Source: JBBSJZ01 sp041751935 (GTDB taxonomy: Bacteria > Planctomycetota > Planctomycetia > Pirellulales > Pirellulaceae). From it: DNA of 64,000 nucleotides. Made by a program: the position numbers and the translations under genes. Each line of letters starts with the position of its first letter. Position 1 is the stretch's first letter. Of the stretch, positions 55,952-64,000 are shown piece after piece. The DNA is taken from the NCBI GenBank assembly GCA_041751935.1, contig JBGSIA010000018.1, positions 1 to 64,000 on the forward strand. Direction: 5' to 3'. Below the pieces are notes generated by a model that made no database searches, was not told where the DNA came from, and worked only from the letters and a program-made list of their open reading frames with translations.

Positions 55952-56221
55952 TTACTGCTGGCGTGTGGCAAGGACAATCAAACGGTACATCCCCAGCGAA
56001 AATCCCAGTAGCGATCCAGCGATACCCAGGTAGGGCTGCGTATGCCAAGTCGAATCGATCCAGTAGCCAGCTCCACCAAGCAATAGGGTGTAACAAGCCA
56101 GTTCCATCCCGCTTCCAATGAGCCTTACTGGGACACCGCCCAAATTCCGATCGTAAATTCCTCGACGACCTGCGGGTTGTTCCCGAAATTTGTCGGGTTC
56201 TGGTGATGAAGGTTCAACCAT
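55952..56221 (-). CDS. AtpZ/AtpI family protein
   Basis: I start at the ATG at 56221 (MVEPSSPEPDKF), since the open frame upstream adds no similarity. The 89-residue product has a polar N-terminus and two membrane spans (MELACYTLLLGGAGYWIDS and YLGIAGSLLGFSLGMYRLI). The block GGAGYWIDSTWHTQPYLG is typical of AtpZ, with a short loop between the helices. AtpZ and AtpI together assist assembly or Mg2+/Ca2+ transport for the ATP synthase. It heads the operon. Confidence 0.8.
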   Translation of the reverse strand: MVEPSSPEPDKFREQPAGRRGIYDRNLGGVPVRLIGSGMELACYTLLLGGAGYWIDSTWHTQPYLGIAGSLLGFSLGMYRLIVLATRQQ

Positions 56222-56816
56222 GGCCAAAGTTTCTGTGCGGATAGTCTGGTTCAAGCTGCCTAAAGTTCTAGCCGCCGCGACGGATCGCCACACCTCAGGG
56301 GCGAAAAATCGGAGTCAAAAAATGATCGTTTTTCGGCGCTGGGCCAGGGTTTGAATCGACGCAGTCGTTCGGCACGCACCACGAGTTGTCAGTGGTCGGT
56401 TGTGTCCGGGAGGAAGCATCAAGAAGGACAGCTTCGACGGATGAAAACACGACGTGCCATCCCCCGGTGGATCAGCGAAGACTTGCCGATAATGTCGCCA
56501 AAACACGGGAGATTTTCGGTTTTTTGGAAGTTTCAACTCAATTCTTTACGTCAGTCCCTAGAACTTTCACGGCCCCCTTGGCATAATGACACCGGTAAAG
56601 ATTGTGCCATTAAGCACGAATGGTCGGAACGCGCCACCCCCATCGGCGTCGGGATTCCGCCATCGATTCCTTTATGTATCGGGCAAGCAATCGGACCAGC
56701 ACGAGGAAACGCAGGGAAACGAGGCAACCGTCGTCTGAAGCGACGCCGCCAGGGACACACGCAACAACTATTGATTGGGTGCTCACGCATCGGATCTAAC
56801 AGCTGGGAGAGAAATC
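56222..56816. other. divergent intergenic region, atp operon and DUF4912 gene
   Basis: About 600 bases without a convincing gene. It should hold the promoter of the ATP synthase operon on the minus strand and that of the DUF4912 gene on the plus strand. CGAAAAA at 56302-56308 pairs with TTTTTCG at 56329-56335 to give an A/T-rich hairpin about 80 bases upstream of the AtpZ start. A CATAAT box at 56582-56587 could be a -10 element on the plus strand, but no good -35 is found. The open frame at 56351-56833 lacks similarity and is rejected. Confidence 0.4.
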
Positions 56817-58070
56817 TTGATCACCACCGCTGATTTAAAGGCTCAAACTCGCCGAGAACTCGCTGACTTAGCGAGGAACTACGGCATCAATGGTTGGCAT
56901 GGGATGAAAAAGGACGAGCTGATTCTCGCCATCCGAAAAGTTCAGAAACGCCCGAAGCCATCAGCTGCCAACCAAAGTCAAAACGGTGAGCCCGATAAGG
57001 CAAAGTCAAAGCGATTGACGCCTGTGGCGATGCGAGATTCCAAGCCGATTCCGGAGTCAAAACCGGCTGCTACCCGATCGACCACCAAGCCGACCCGTAG
57101 CACGGCAACCAAGGCGGCTACGCCCCCCCCTGCCCCACGCATCTCCGCGAAAACGGCTCGCATTCGCGAACAGATTCGCAATCGACGCGAACTGATGCAG
57201 CGAAATAAAGATCTCTCAACGGCAACGTTGGTCGCCGGTTCGGCTGTGAAGAACGGTGCCCAGCGCTCTCGTGGCGACGAGCTTCATCGAGATCGCGTGG
57301 TCTTGCTCGTGCGAGACTCATATTGGTTGCAGGCAAATTGGGAGATCACCCGGGCCAGCGTCCAACGGGCTCAATCCGCGTTGGCCGAGCGTTGGTATGC
57401 CGCTACACCGACCTTGAGGCTGTACAGCGTGGGTGATGTCAATGGCAACCGCGCTGAAAGTGTGTTGCGAGACATTCCAATCCACGGTGGTGTAAACAGT
57501 TGGTATATCGACGTTGATGAACCGCCCGCACGCTTTCGTGTCGCCGTGGGGTACATTGATGAAAACGACCAGTTCCATACCCTGTGCCGCAGTAACCTTG
57601 TCGAGACTCCGCGACCGGGTGAGTGCGATCGGTTGGATGAACACTGGCGCGACATCGCTGAAGATTACGAACGGATCTATTCACTCAGCGGCGGCTACGA
57701 CACCGACAACGGCGATTTGAAGGAGATGTTCGAGGAGCGGCTTCATCGCACAATGCCGATTCGTGGCGAACAAGGCCAAACGATTTCTGAACCCGCTTTG
57801 ATTCGCGAGATGAAACTGCCGTTCGAAGTCGATGCGGAACTGATTATCTTCGGTACCACTAGTCCCAATGCTTCGGTGAGTGTTGCAGGTCGGCCAGTGA
57901 AATTGCAGCCCGATGGTTCATTTACAGTGAGAATGGAGTTGCCGGATAAGCGACAAGTCCTCCCGGTCACCGCCGAGAGTCGCGATGGACTTCGTCAGCG
58001 GACCACGGTTGTTGCCGTCGAACGTAATACCAAGGTCATGGAAACGGTCGAAATGGACGACAAGTTCTAG
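56817..58070 (+). CDS. Rho_N (SAP-like) and DUF4912 domain protein
   Basis: I start at a TTG at 56817, with GGGAGAG placed right for a ribosome-binding site; a TTG at 56775 would only add 14 residues. The 417-residue product begins with a Rho N-terminal-like helical domain (LKAQTRRELADLARNYGI then MKKDELILAIRK), followed by a basic, low-complexity linker with Lys/Ser/Thr/Pro (about 45-125). DUF4912 follows, with DRVVLLVRDSYWLQANWEI, NSWYIDVDEPPARFRVAVGY and LCRSNLVETPRPGECD. A C-terminal beta domain ends the protein. The first part can bind nucleic acid in Rho and related proteins. The overall role is not known. Confidence 0.82.
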   Translation: MITTADLKAQTRRELADLARNYGINGWHGMKKDELILAIRKVQKRPKPSAANQSQNGEPDKAKSKRLTPVAMRDSKPIPESKPAATRSTTKPTRSTATKAATPPPAPRISAKTARIREQIRNRRELMQRNKDLSTATLVAGSAVKNGAQRSRGDELHRDRVVLLVRDSYWLQANWEITRASVQRAQSALAERWYAATPTLRLYSVGDVNGNRAESVLRDIPIHGGVNSWYIDVDEPPARFRVAVGYIDENDQFHTLCRSNLVETPRPGECDRLDEHWRDIAEDYERIYSLSGGYDTDNGDLKEMFEERLHRTMPIRGEQGQTISEPALIREMKLPFEVDAELIIFGTTSPNASVSVAGRPVKLQPDGSFTVRMELPDKRQVLPVTAESRDGLRQRTTVVAVERNTKVMETVEMDDKF

Positions 58071-58109
58071 TTTCTCGCCGAGTTCGATTGATTTCCTCCC
58101 TATCTACAC

Positions 58110-58147
58110 GCAGCCTGGGCTTAATCATGTTCAGGCTGCTGTTTTTT
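58110..58147 (+). terminator. Rho-independent terminator after the DUF4912 gene
   Basis: GCAGCCTG at 58110-58117 is perfectly complementary to CAGGCTGC at 58132-58139, with a 14-base loop, and is followed by TG and six T. It lies 40 bases after the DUF4912 stop on the plus strand. This is the clearest terminator in the window. Confidence 0.8.
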
Positions 58148-58205
58148 GCTGTGGCTTGGTTTCCTACCCACGCTTTCGTTTCCTACCAACGTTCGATCTT
58201 CCATC

Positions 58206-58967
58206 ATGCAAATAGCTTCACGATTTCTTGGCCAAGCGACGATTCTGGTTTTCACGTTGTTTGGAAGTACGGTAAGTGGTGACGACACGCCGGGTAAACC
58301 TCTTAACATCTTGCTCGTTACCGGTGGCTGCTGTCACGACTACGACTTTCAAACCAAGGCATTGCAGCTAGCTGCGAAGGAACATGGCATAAAAGCGACT
58401 TGGACCGTCGTCAATGACGGTGGCACTGGGACGACGGCACGAATCGAGCTGTACAACGATCCGAAGTGGGCCACCGGTTACGACGTTGTCATTCACAACG
58501 AATGCTTTGCCGATACCAACGATCATGACTACATTCGCCGGATCACCGAAGCTCACCGCAAAGGTGTCGGTGCGGTCGTCATTCATTGTGCCATGCACAC
58601 GTACCGTTCAGCCACGATTGATGATTGGCGTGAGCTTCTCGGAGTCACCAGCCGCCGCCACGATCACCAAAGTCGGTATCCAATCGAAGTGGTCGCCGCT
58701 GATCATCCAATCATGAAGGGCTTTCCCGAGGGTCACACGTCGGCCATGGATGAGTTGTACGTGATTGAAAAAACGTGGCCCAATACCACGGTGTTGGCGA
58801 CCAGTAAAAGTGAAAAAGACGGCAAGTCGTATCCGGTTTACTGGACCAACCAGTTTGGCAAGGCAAGAGTTTTTGGCACGACTTACGGGCATTCGAACGA
58901 AACCTTCGAAGACTCTGTCTTTCTAGGCACCGTTGCACGTGGAATTGAATGGGCCGCCGGAAAATAA
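58206..58967 (+). CDS. ThuA domain-containing protein, exported
   Basis: I start at the ATG at 58206, which opens a Sec signal (MQIASRFLGQATILVFTLFG). The 253-residue product is a ThuA-like domain, a class I glutamine amidotransferase-type fold: ILLVTGGCCHDYDFQTKAL, DVVIHNECFADTNDHDYI, GVGAVVIHCAMHTYR and GKARVFGTTYGHSNETFED. ThuA takes part in trehalose utilisation in rhizobia, and exported relatives occur with sugar-oxidation genes in planctomycetes. Here it stands alone, after a strong terminator and convergent with the dus gene. The activity is unproven. Confidence 0.88.
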   Translation: MQIASRFLGQATILVFTLFGSTVSGDDTPGKPLNILLVTGGCCHDYDFQTKALQLAAKEHGIKATWTVVNDGGTGTTARIELYNDPKWATGYDVVIHNECFADTNDHDYIRRITEAHRKGVGAVVIHCAMHTYRSATIDDWRELLGVTSRRHDHQSRYPIEVVAADHPIMKGFPEGHTSAMDELYVIEKTWPNTTVLATSKSEKDGKSYPVYWTNQFGKARVFGTTYGHSNETFEDSVFLGTVARGIEWAAGK

Positions 58968-58987
58968 GGCTCGTTGGTACTATCCGC

Positions 58988-60022
58988 CTAGGACGCCGGA
59001 ATTGGGCGCTCGGTGACGGGAAAGAATTCCTCCACCACGTGATGAAATTCGTCGCTGGTGGAGACGTGGGCTACATGCGTGCGGAAGTGTCGGGCGCCGT
59101 GTTTGCCTTGGGCATAGCAGCAGGCAAACTTTCTCATCAGCACTGTGCCCTTGTCTTCGCCAAAGCGATCAACGACGAGGCGATAGTGTTGCATCATGCA
59201 CTCTTTTTGCTCAGCTAGTGTCGGATCGGGCGGAATCGTTTCTTCACGCAGAGCCGCCGCAGCTTGAGAGAACAGCCAAGGTCGTCCCAAAGAAGCGCGG
59301 GCGATCATCACTCCGTCGACGTCATAGTTTCTAAATGCTGCAACGACTTTTTCGGCGCTGTCCAGGTCTCCGTTACCAATCAGCGGAATCGCTCGCAGGT
59401 GCTGTTTGATTTCACTGATACGTTCCCAGTCTGCGTTTCCCGAAAAAAAATCTTGAGCGGTCCGGCCGTGAACTGTTAACGCCGCAGCACCGGCTTCTTC
59501 GACGACCCGTGCGACCTCGTTGCAGTTGACGTTGTCGCGTGTGCAGCCCAATCGAATTTTCGCTGTGACTGGCGTCGGTGAGCACGCTTTCACCAACTCG
59601 CTGATGATTTGAAACATTCGCTGCGGCTCTCGAAGCAAGTAACTGCCGCTGTGCGCCTTCACGGTCACCTGCCGTACCGGGCAGCCGAAATTGATATCGA
59701 CAACGCTTACCGCATACTCTTCGACAAGTCGTCGTCCCACCTTCGCCATGGTTGCGGGGTCGTTATCCCAAATTTGAACCGCCAGCGGTCGTGCCTCGCT
59801 CGCCACGCCCCATAACCGGTCGGGATGTTCAGCTTCATTTTCGTCCATCCACACAAAGCCACGGGCGTTGACCATTTCGGTAGCCAGCAATCCCGCACCG
59901 CCGTATTCGCGTACGATCTGGCGGTATGCAGCATTCGTAAAACCCGCCATGGGGGCTTGTAGGATGGGTGGATCGATCACCAGTGAACCGATCCGCAATG
60001 GCAGCGGAGGAAATTGTGGCAT
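58988..60022 (-). CDS. dusB: tRNA dihydrouridine synthase (Dus, DusB-like)
   Basis: A 344-residue flavoenzyme that reduces uridines in the D-loop of tRNA with NADPH. The FMN barrel motifs are present: LQAPMAGFTNAAYRQ, the catalytic Cys in INFGCPVRQV, TAKIRLGC, ALTVHGRTAQDFFSGNADW and DGVMIARASLGRPWLF. Its ATG is 6 bases after the stop of the ABC-F gene, so both are in one operon. The DusB assignment is from general similarity; other Dus subtypes cannot be excluded. Confidence 0.92.
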   Translation of the reverse strand: MPQFPPLPLRIGSLVIDPPILQAPMAGFTNAAYRQIVREYGGAGLLATEMVNARGFVWMDENEAEHPDRLWGVASEARPLAVQIWDNDPATMAKVGRRLVEEYAVSVVDINFGCPVRQVTVKAHSGSYLLREPQRMFQIISELVKACSPTPVTAKIRLGCTRDNVNCNEVARVVEEAGAAALTVHGRTAQDFFSGNADWERISEIKQHLRAIPLIGNGDLDSAEKVVAAFRNYDVDGVMIARASLGRPWLFSQAAAALREETIPPDPTLAEQKECMMQHYRLVVDRFGEDKGTVLMRKFACCYAQGKHGARHFRTHVAHVSTSDEFHHVVEEFFPVTERPIPAS

Positions 60023-60028
60023 GTCGAC

Positions 60029-61816
60029 TTACTCGTAACTGCTCCGCTCTAACCAGCGATGTTCTGCCTCGCTCATCTCAGCGGTAATCGCTTCAAGTTC
60101 TCGATGCAGTCGCATCGCTTCGGCCGGATTCGTTTCAGTGAGCAACTTTTGATTCAGCGACTTCTTGTCATCATCCAATCGGGCAATCTTCTTTTCCAGA
60201 TTCTTGATTTCCTTGTCCATCTTTCGTTGATCACGGTGAGGCTGGCGCGAATCGGCGACTTCCAGTTTTGCAGGTGTCGCAGCGGTAGGCACCGTCGATT
60301 TGCGAGTCCCGGCGCGTTCACGCTCGCCCTCATCGACTTCGCTTTCCATCGCCGCCAAATACGCATCGTAGTCGCCAAAGTAATTGCGGACTTTGCCGTC
60401 ACGAACTTCGATCACGCTGGTAGCGACGCGATGCATGAAGTGGCGATCGTGGCTAGTGAAAATCAACGTTCCTTTGTAAAGCAGTAACGCCTCGGCCAAC
60501 GATTCGACCGTCTCGACGTCCAGGTGGTTTCCAGGCTCGTCCAGTACCAAAACGTTTGCCGTTCCCAAAAGCAAACCTGCCATACACAACCGTGCACGCT
60601 CACCGCCGGAGAGTACTTTCACTTTCTTGTTGATGTGTTCGTCGCGGAACAGCAGTGCACCGGCCATCGCCAGCAATTCTTGTCGCGTCGTACCAGGCTC
60701 GGCGTGGTACTCCAAGTGCTCGATGACCGTGTGCCGCTCGTCAAGACTGGTGTAAACGTGTTGGGCGTACGTGCCGATCTCGGTACCAAAGCCCCACTTC
60801 ATGCGACCTCCGATCAATGGCAGCGAGCCGACGAGCGCACGCAGAAGTGTTGTTTTTCCTTGTCCGTTGTCGCCGACGATAGCCGCGCGTTGGCCGTGCT
60901 CGATTTCCAGATTGATATCGTCTGCAACAACGTGGTTGCCGTAGCCGATCATCAATCCCTCGCAGCGGAGCACTGTTCCCTGACGCGGCTGGACACGCGG
61001 GGCACGGATATTGACTGTGGGTTCATCGGAGGCGATTTCGGTGGTTTGCAGCCGCTCCAATTGTTTGGCCTTGCTGCGCGCCTGGCTGGCGGTCGAGGCA
61101 TTGGCGCGATTCTTTTCGATGAACCGCTGTAATTGTTTTTGTTTAGCGATCACGGTCGCGTTGACTCGCCGATCGTGTTCGCGACGTTCTTCGCGAAATT
61201 CGAGAAAGCCGTCAATTTTTCCTGGAAACATCGTTAACTGGCCGCGCGACAGTTCAAGCGTTTGGCTGCAAGTTGCTTTCAAGAACGCCCGATCATGGCT
61301 AACAATCAACGCCGCCTTGTTGAAGTCGCGTAAGAAGTGTTCGAGAAGAATCTGTGTTCGCAGGTCAAGGAAGTTGGTTGGTTCGTCAAGCATCAACAAA
61401 TTTGGGTCGTGCAATAACAGAGCCGCCAGTTTGACTCGAGTTTGCCAACCACCCGAGAGTGCCTTGACTGGGCCCTCCAAATACGCACCTTTGAGTTCAA
61501 ATTGGCCGGCTATTTCACCGCATCGCCAATCCGGTTCGCCGCTGTCCCGCATCAAGAAATCGAGTGCCGACTCGCCTACATGGAACGGATCGTGTTGGCG
61601 GAGGTATCCAATCCGCAGGCTCGGATGGTGGATCACTTCACCTTTTTCAAGCTCTTCGTCGCCCATAATGGCACGAAGAAACGTTGATTTTCCGGCGCCA
61701 TTGCGGCCAATGAAGCCGACTTTGACGTCGTCGACGAGTGAAACCTCGGCACCGTCCAGCAGGATTTGGTCGCCGTAACGTTTGTGAGCATCTCGAACTT
61801 GGATCAGAACGGCCAT
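60029..61816 (-). CDS. ABC-F family ATP-binding protein (Uup-like)
   Basis: A 595-residue protein with two ABC domains and no membrane part, as in translation factors of the ABC-F family. Domain 1 has GRNGAGKSTFLRA, LSGGWQTRVKLAALLL and MLDEPTNFLDL. Domain 2 has GDNGQGKTTLLRAL, LSGGERARLCMAGLLL and VLDEPGNHLD, where DEPG replaces the family's DEPT. The linker between them (about 200-270, charged) is the ribosome-contacting arm. A C-terminal coiled coil (about 525-595) is Uup-like. ABC-F proteins bind the ribosomal E site and help translation or antibiotic resistance. It is transcribed with dus. Confidence 0.9.
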   Translation of the reverse strand: MAVLIQVRDAHKRYGDQILLDGAEVSLVDDVKVGFIGRNGAGKSTFLRAIMGDEELEKGEVIHHPSLRIGYLRQHDPFHVGESALDFLMRDSGEPDWRCGEIAGQFELKGAYLEGPVKALSGGWQTRVKLAALLLHDPNLLMLDEPTNFLDLRTQILLEHFLRDFNKAALIVSHDRAFLKATCSQTLELSRGQLTMFPGKIDGFLEFREERREHDRRVNATVIAKQKQLQRFIEKNRANASTASQARSKAKQLERLQTTEIASDEPTVNIRAPRVQPRQGTVLRCEGLMIGYGNHVVADDINLEIEHGQRAAIVGDNGQGKTTLLRALVGSLPLIGGRMKWGFGTEIGTYAQHVYTSLDERHTVIEHLEYHAEPGTTRQELLAMAGALLFRDEHINKKVKVLSGGERARLCMAGLLLGTANVLVLDEPGNHLDVETVESLAEALLLYKGTLIFTSHDRHFMHRVATSVIEVRDGKVRNYFGDYDAYLAAMESEVDEGERERAGTRKSTVPTAATPAKLEVADSRQPHRDQRKMDKEIKNLEKKIARLDDDKKSLNQKLLTETNPAEAMRLHRELEAITAEMSEAEHRWLERSSYE

Positions 61817-61994
61817 AAAAGCGAAATAAAACTAGAAAGCGGAAACGGTTCGGACGGGGGCAATAGTTGAAAACTTACCAAGCAGCCGCGAAAGCGACAA
61901 AGGGCATGCTTTTCGTGAAACACCGCACAGTTATCACTTCCGTCAACGGGGTCGATTCTTTAGAGTGGATAGACCTCAACTTCTCCCCGCCTAA

Positions 61995-62012
61995 ACAGCC
62001 TAATTCGGCTGT
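61995..62012 (+). promoter_or_regulatory. small hairpin just before the sucA start
   Basis: ACAGCC at 61995-62000 pairs with GGCTGT at 62007-62012 around a 6-base loop. It sits 11 to 28 bases before the ATG at 62023, where a ribosome-binding site would be. If that ATG is used, the hairpin could limit its translation; if the upstream ATG at 61906 is used, it is simply coding sequence. Confidence 0.25.
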
Positions 62013-62022
62013 GTTTCCGATC

Positions 62023-64000
62023 ATGAATAGCTACTCCCTGGACTACATTGACGATTTGTATGTCCAGTTCGTTCGGGACCCGTCGAGCGTTTCGGAAACC
62101 TGGCGACAGTATTTCGAACAGTTCCTCGTTGGTGCCGGGACGAAAAAACTGGCTCACAGTGGCGTTGGAACCGGTGGCGCGGACGACGACGATTCTTGGA
62201 AGGGCAACGGCCAAGACACGCTGGAACACCGTCGTGGATCGAGCGGCAACGAAGTCGCCGACCAGGCTTTGTGGCTGGCCCGGGTTCAGGATCGGATCGA
62301 CCAATTGGTCCGTGAATACCGTGTTCGTGGGCACTTGGTCGCGCAGTTGGACCCGCTGGGATTGTTCAAACACGATTGCCCCGAGTTGAGCCCGACAAGT
62401 TACGGGCTTAGCGACAACGACCTGCAGCGTCCTTACGATAGCAGTGCTCTGGAGAACGTTACCGGCGGTACGCTCGAAGCGATCTTGACGAAGCTGCGCA
62501 ATACCTATTGCCGCAGTATCGGTGCCCAGTTCATGCACATCGATAATCGCAACATCCGCGATTGGCTGCAGCGACGGATGGAGACGACAGAGAACCGCAT
62601 GGATTTGTCGCACGATGTCCAGCGACGGATCTACACTCGATTAGCGGATGCATCGATTTTTGAAGAGTTTGTTCGTCGTAAATTTGTGGGTGCAAAAACT
62701 TTTTCACTCGAGGGGGCAGAGAGTTTGATCCCGATGCTCGACTTGGCATTGGAGAAGGCGGGTCAGCATCAGGTGAAAGAAGTCGTGATGGGCATGGCGC
62801 ATCGCGGGCGATTGAATGTGATGGCGAACATCCTCAAAAAACGAGCGATGAATATTTTTTGGTCGTTTGATGATCCCAATCCCGAACTCTCTCGCGGTGG
62901 TGGTGACGTTCGCTATCACTTGGGTTACAGCAGCGATTGGAAAACCGCATCAGGCGATAACATCCATATCTCGCTATGCTTCAACCCCAGCCATTTGGAA
63001 TTTGTGAATTGTGTGGCACTCGGCCGTACCCGCTGCAAGCAAGATCGACGCGGCGATGTGAAGCGACAGGAAGTGCTGACGATTCTGATTCACGGTGACG
63101 CCGCCTTCGCCGGTGAGGGTGTGGTGCAAGAGACGTTGAACCTGAGCCAACTACAAGGCTACACCACCGGTGGCTCTCTACACATTGTGATCAATAACCA
63201 GGTTGGCTTCACGACCGAGCCGCACGAAGGACGCAGTACGACCTATGCGACGGATATCGCTAAGATGCTGCAAATTCCCATCTTCCACGTCAATGGCGAA
63301 GACCCCGAAGCCGTGGCTCAGGTCGTCTCGGTTGCCATGGATTTTCGCAAAGAGTTTCACCGTGATGTGGTGATCGATTTGTATGCTTTCCGCCGCTGGG
63401 GACATAACGAAGGCGACGAACCGCGGTTCACTCAACCACGCATGTACGCGGAAATCGATCGTCGTCAAACGGTACGTGACGTCTATCTTGGTCGATTGCT
63501 AGAACTCGGAAAAATTACGGCCGAGGAAGCAGAGGAGATTGGCCGTGAACGCACTGAAAAACTTGAATCTGAATTCGAGGCGAGCAAGAACCTGCCGTTT
63601 GTTCCCGATACGCAAACGTTGGCTGCGAACTGGAGCGAGTACTTCGGTGGTCCCGAACCGACCGATCCGATCGACACGACGTACGATCATGAATCGCTTG
63701 CAGCACTCATTGACGGGTTGACGAGGCTACCCGAAGGATTTGCTTCGCACAAGAAACTCAAGCGACCCATGACGCAACGCCGTGAGATGGCGGCAGGCAA
63801 ACGTTCATTGGATTGGGCGAGCGCCGAGGCCGCCGCGTTTGCGACCCTGCTTGCTGAAGGTCGACCGATTCGCATCACCGGCCAGGACACCCAGCGTGGG
63901 ACGTTTAGCCAACGCCACGCAGTCTTGCACAACGTTAAGAATGGCGAAAAATATACCCCGCTTAAAAATGTTGCCCCCGACCAAGCACCGCTGCACATTT
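62023..64000 (+). CDS. sucA: 2-oxoglutarate dehydrogenase E1 component, 3' end cut by the window
   Basis: About 659 codons are visible of a protein usually 900 or more long; the gene runs off the window. The family start MNSYSLDYIDDLYVQF resembles other E1 N-termini. Later blocks are RKFVGAKTFSLEGAESLIPM, MGMAHRGRLNVMANI, FNPSHLEFVNCVALGR, ILIHGDAAFAGEGVVQETLN, TDIAKMLQIPIFHVNGEDPE and FRRWGHNEGDEPRFTQP, which form the ThDP and active-site region. The enzyme feeds the citric acid cycle together with E2 and E3. The frame is open back to an ATG at 61906 that has AAAGGG in front; that longer start (39 extra residues) is a real alternative. Confidence 0.92.
   Translation, partial: MNSYSLDYIDDLYVQFVRDPSSVSETWRQYFEQFLVGAGTKKLAHSGVGTGGADDDDSWKGNGQDTLEHRRGSSGNEVADQALWLARVQDRIDQLVREYRVRGHLVAQLDPLGLFKHDCPELSPTSYGLSDNDLQRPYDSSALENVTGGTLEAILTKLRNTYCRSIGAQFMHIDNRNIRDWLQRRMETTENRMDLSHDVQRRIYTRLADASIFEEFVRRKFVGAKTFSLEGAESLIPMLDLALEKAGQHQVKEVVMGMAHRGRLNVMANILKKRAMNIFWSFDDPNPELSRGGGDVRYHLGYSSDWKTASGDNIHISLCFNPSHLEFVNCVALGRTRCKQDRRGDVKRQEVLTILIHGDAAFAGEGVVQETLNLSQLQGYTTGGSLHIVINNQVGFTTEPHEGRSTTYATDIAKMLQIPIFHVNGEDPEAVAQVVSVAMDFRKEFHRDVVIDLYAFRRWGHNEGDEPRFTQPRMYAEIDRRQTVRDVYLGRLLELGKITAEEAEEIGRERTEKLESEFEASKNLPFVPDTQTLAANWSEYFGGPEPTDPIDTTYDHESLAALIDGLTRLPEGFASHKKLKRPMTQRREMAAGKRSLDWASAEAAAFATLLAEGRPIRITGQDTQRGTFSQRHAVLHNVKNGEKYTPLKNVAPDQAPLHI

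Noticed and set aside
56571..56600. Sigma-54 promoter (TTGGCA near 56579)
   Set aside because: The second element (TTGC at the right distance) is absent.
56351..56833. Plus-strand open frame of 160 codons before the DUF4912 gene
   Set aside because: No similarity to a known family, Arg-rich, and it overlaps the better-supported TTG start with its ribosome-binding site.

Overview
The window looks like a chromosomal segment of a planctomycete, most likely a member of the Pirellulaceae (Rhodopirellula-like). This rests on gene content: four paired PSCyt1-DUF1549-DUF1553 and DUF1501 genes, type I sulfatases, DUF1571, DUF1080 multi-haem and DUF4912 proteins. These families are concentrated in that phylum, and base composition is moderate. 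No species can be named from the sequence alone.

Positions 1-1165 hold a decayed 3' end of an RHS-repeat gene and a stretch without genes. Positions 1166-5669 hold a translationally coupled triad: a MotA/TolQ/ExbB-type channel protein followed by two single-span, coiled-coil proteins. The triad looks like an energised envelope complex of unknown purpose. A lone Uma2-type nuclease follows at 5850-6473. Positions 6564-10314 form a small sugar or polyol island: a phytanoyl-CoA-dioxygenase-like enzyme, an HPS/KGPDC-like decarboxylase, a zinc-type alcohol dehydrogenase without its structural zinc site, and a xylose-isomerase-like TIM barrel.

Positions 10356-43566 are dominated by exported carbohydrate-related genes. 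Four times a Sec-exported di-haem PSCyt1-DUF1549-DUF1553 protein is followed, within 11 bases on the same strand, by a Tat-exported DUF1501 protein. Between and around these pairs lie a Tat-exported Gfo/Idh/MocA oxidoreductase, a five-haem DUF1080/PA14 protein with a beta-propeller partner, a Tat-exported sugar isomerase, two sulfatases and two sialate O-acetylesterase-like esterases. Read together, this is a candidate locus for oxidative attack on a sulfated, O-acetylated glycan. The role of the four pairs is not established, and they are the most interesting feature here. Two cytoplasmic stress-type genes (a YflT/DUF1269-like protein and a DJ-1/PfpI protein) sit inside the region.

Positions 43658-47636 hold a DUF1571 protein, a Ser/Thr kinase, PP2C phosphatase and thioredoxin-like run, and a HAD hydrolase. 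Positions 47738-56221 are a complete F-type ATP synthase operon on the minus strand: accessory membrane genes, then atpB, E, F, H, A, a DUF4870 membrane gene, atpG, D, C. Positions 56817-64000 hold a Rho_N-DUF4912 protein with a clear terminator, a ThuA-domain protein, a dus/ABC-F gene pair, and the 5' two thirds of the 2-oxoglutarate dehydrogenase E1 gene, cut by the window end.
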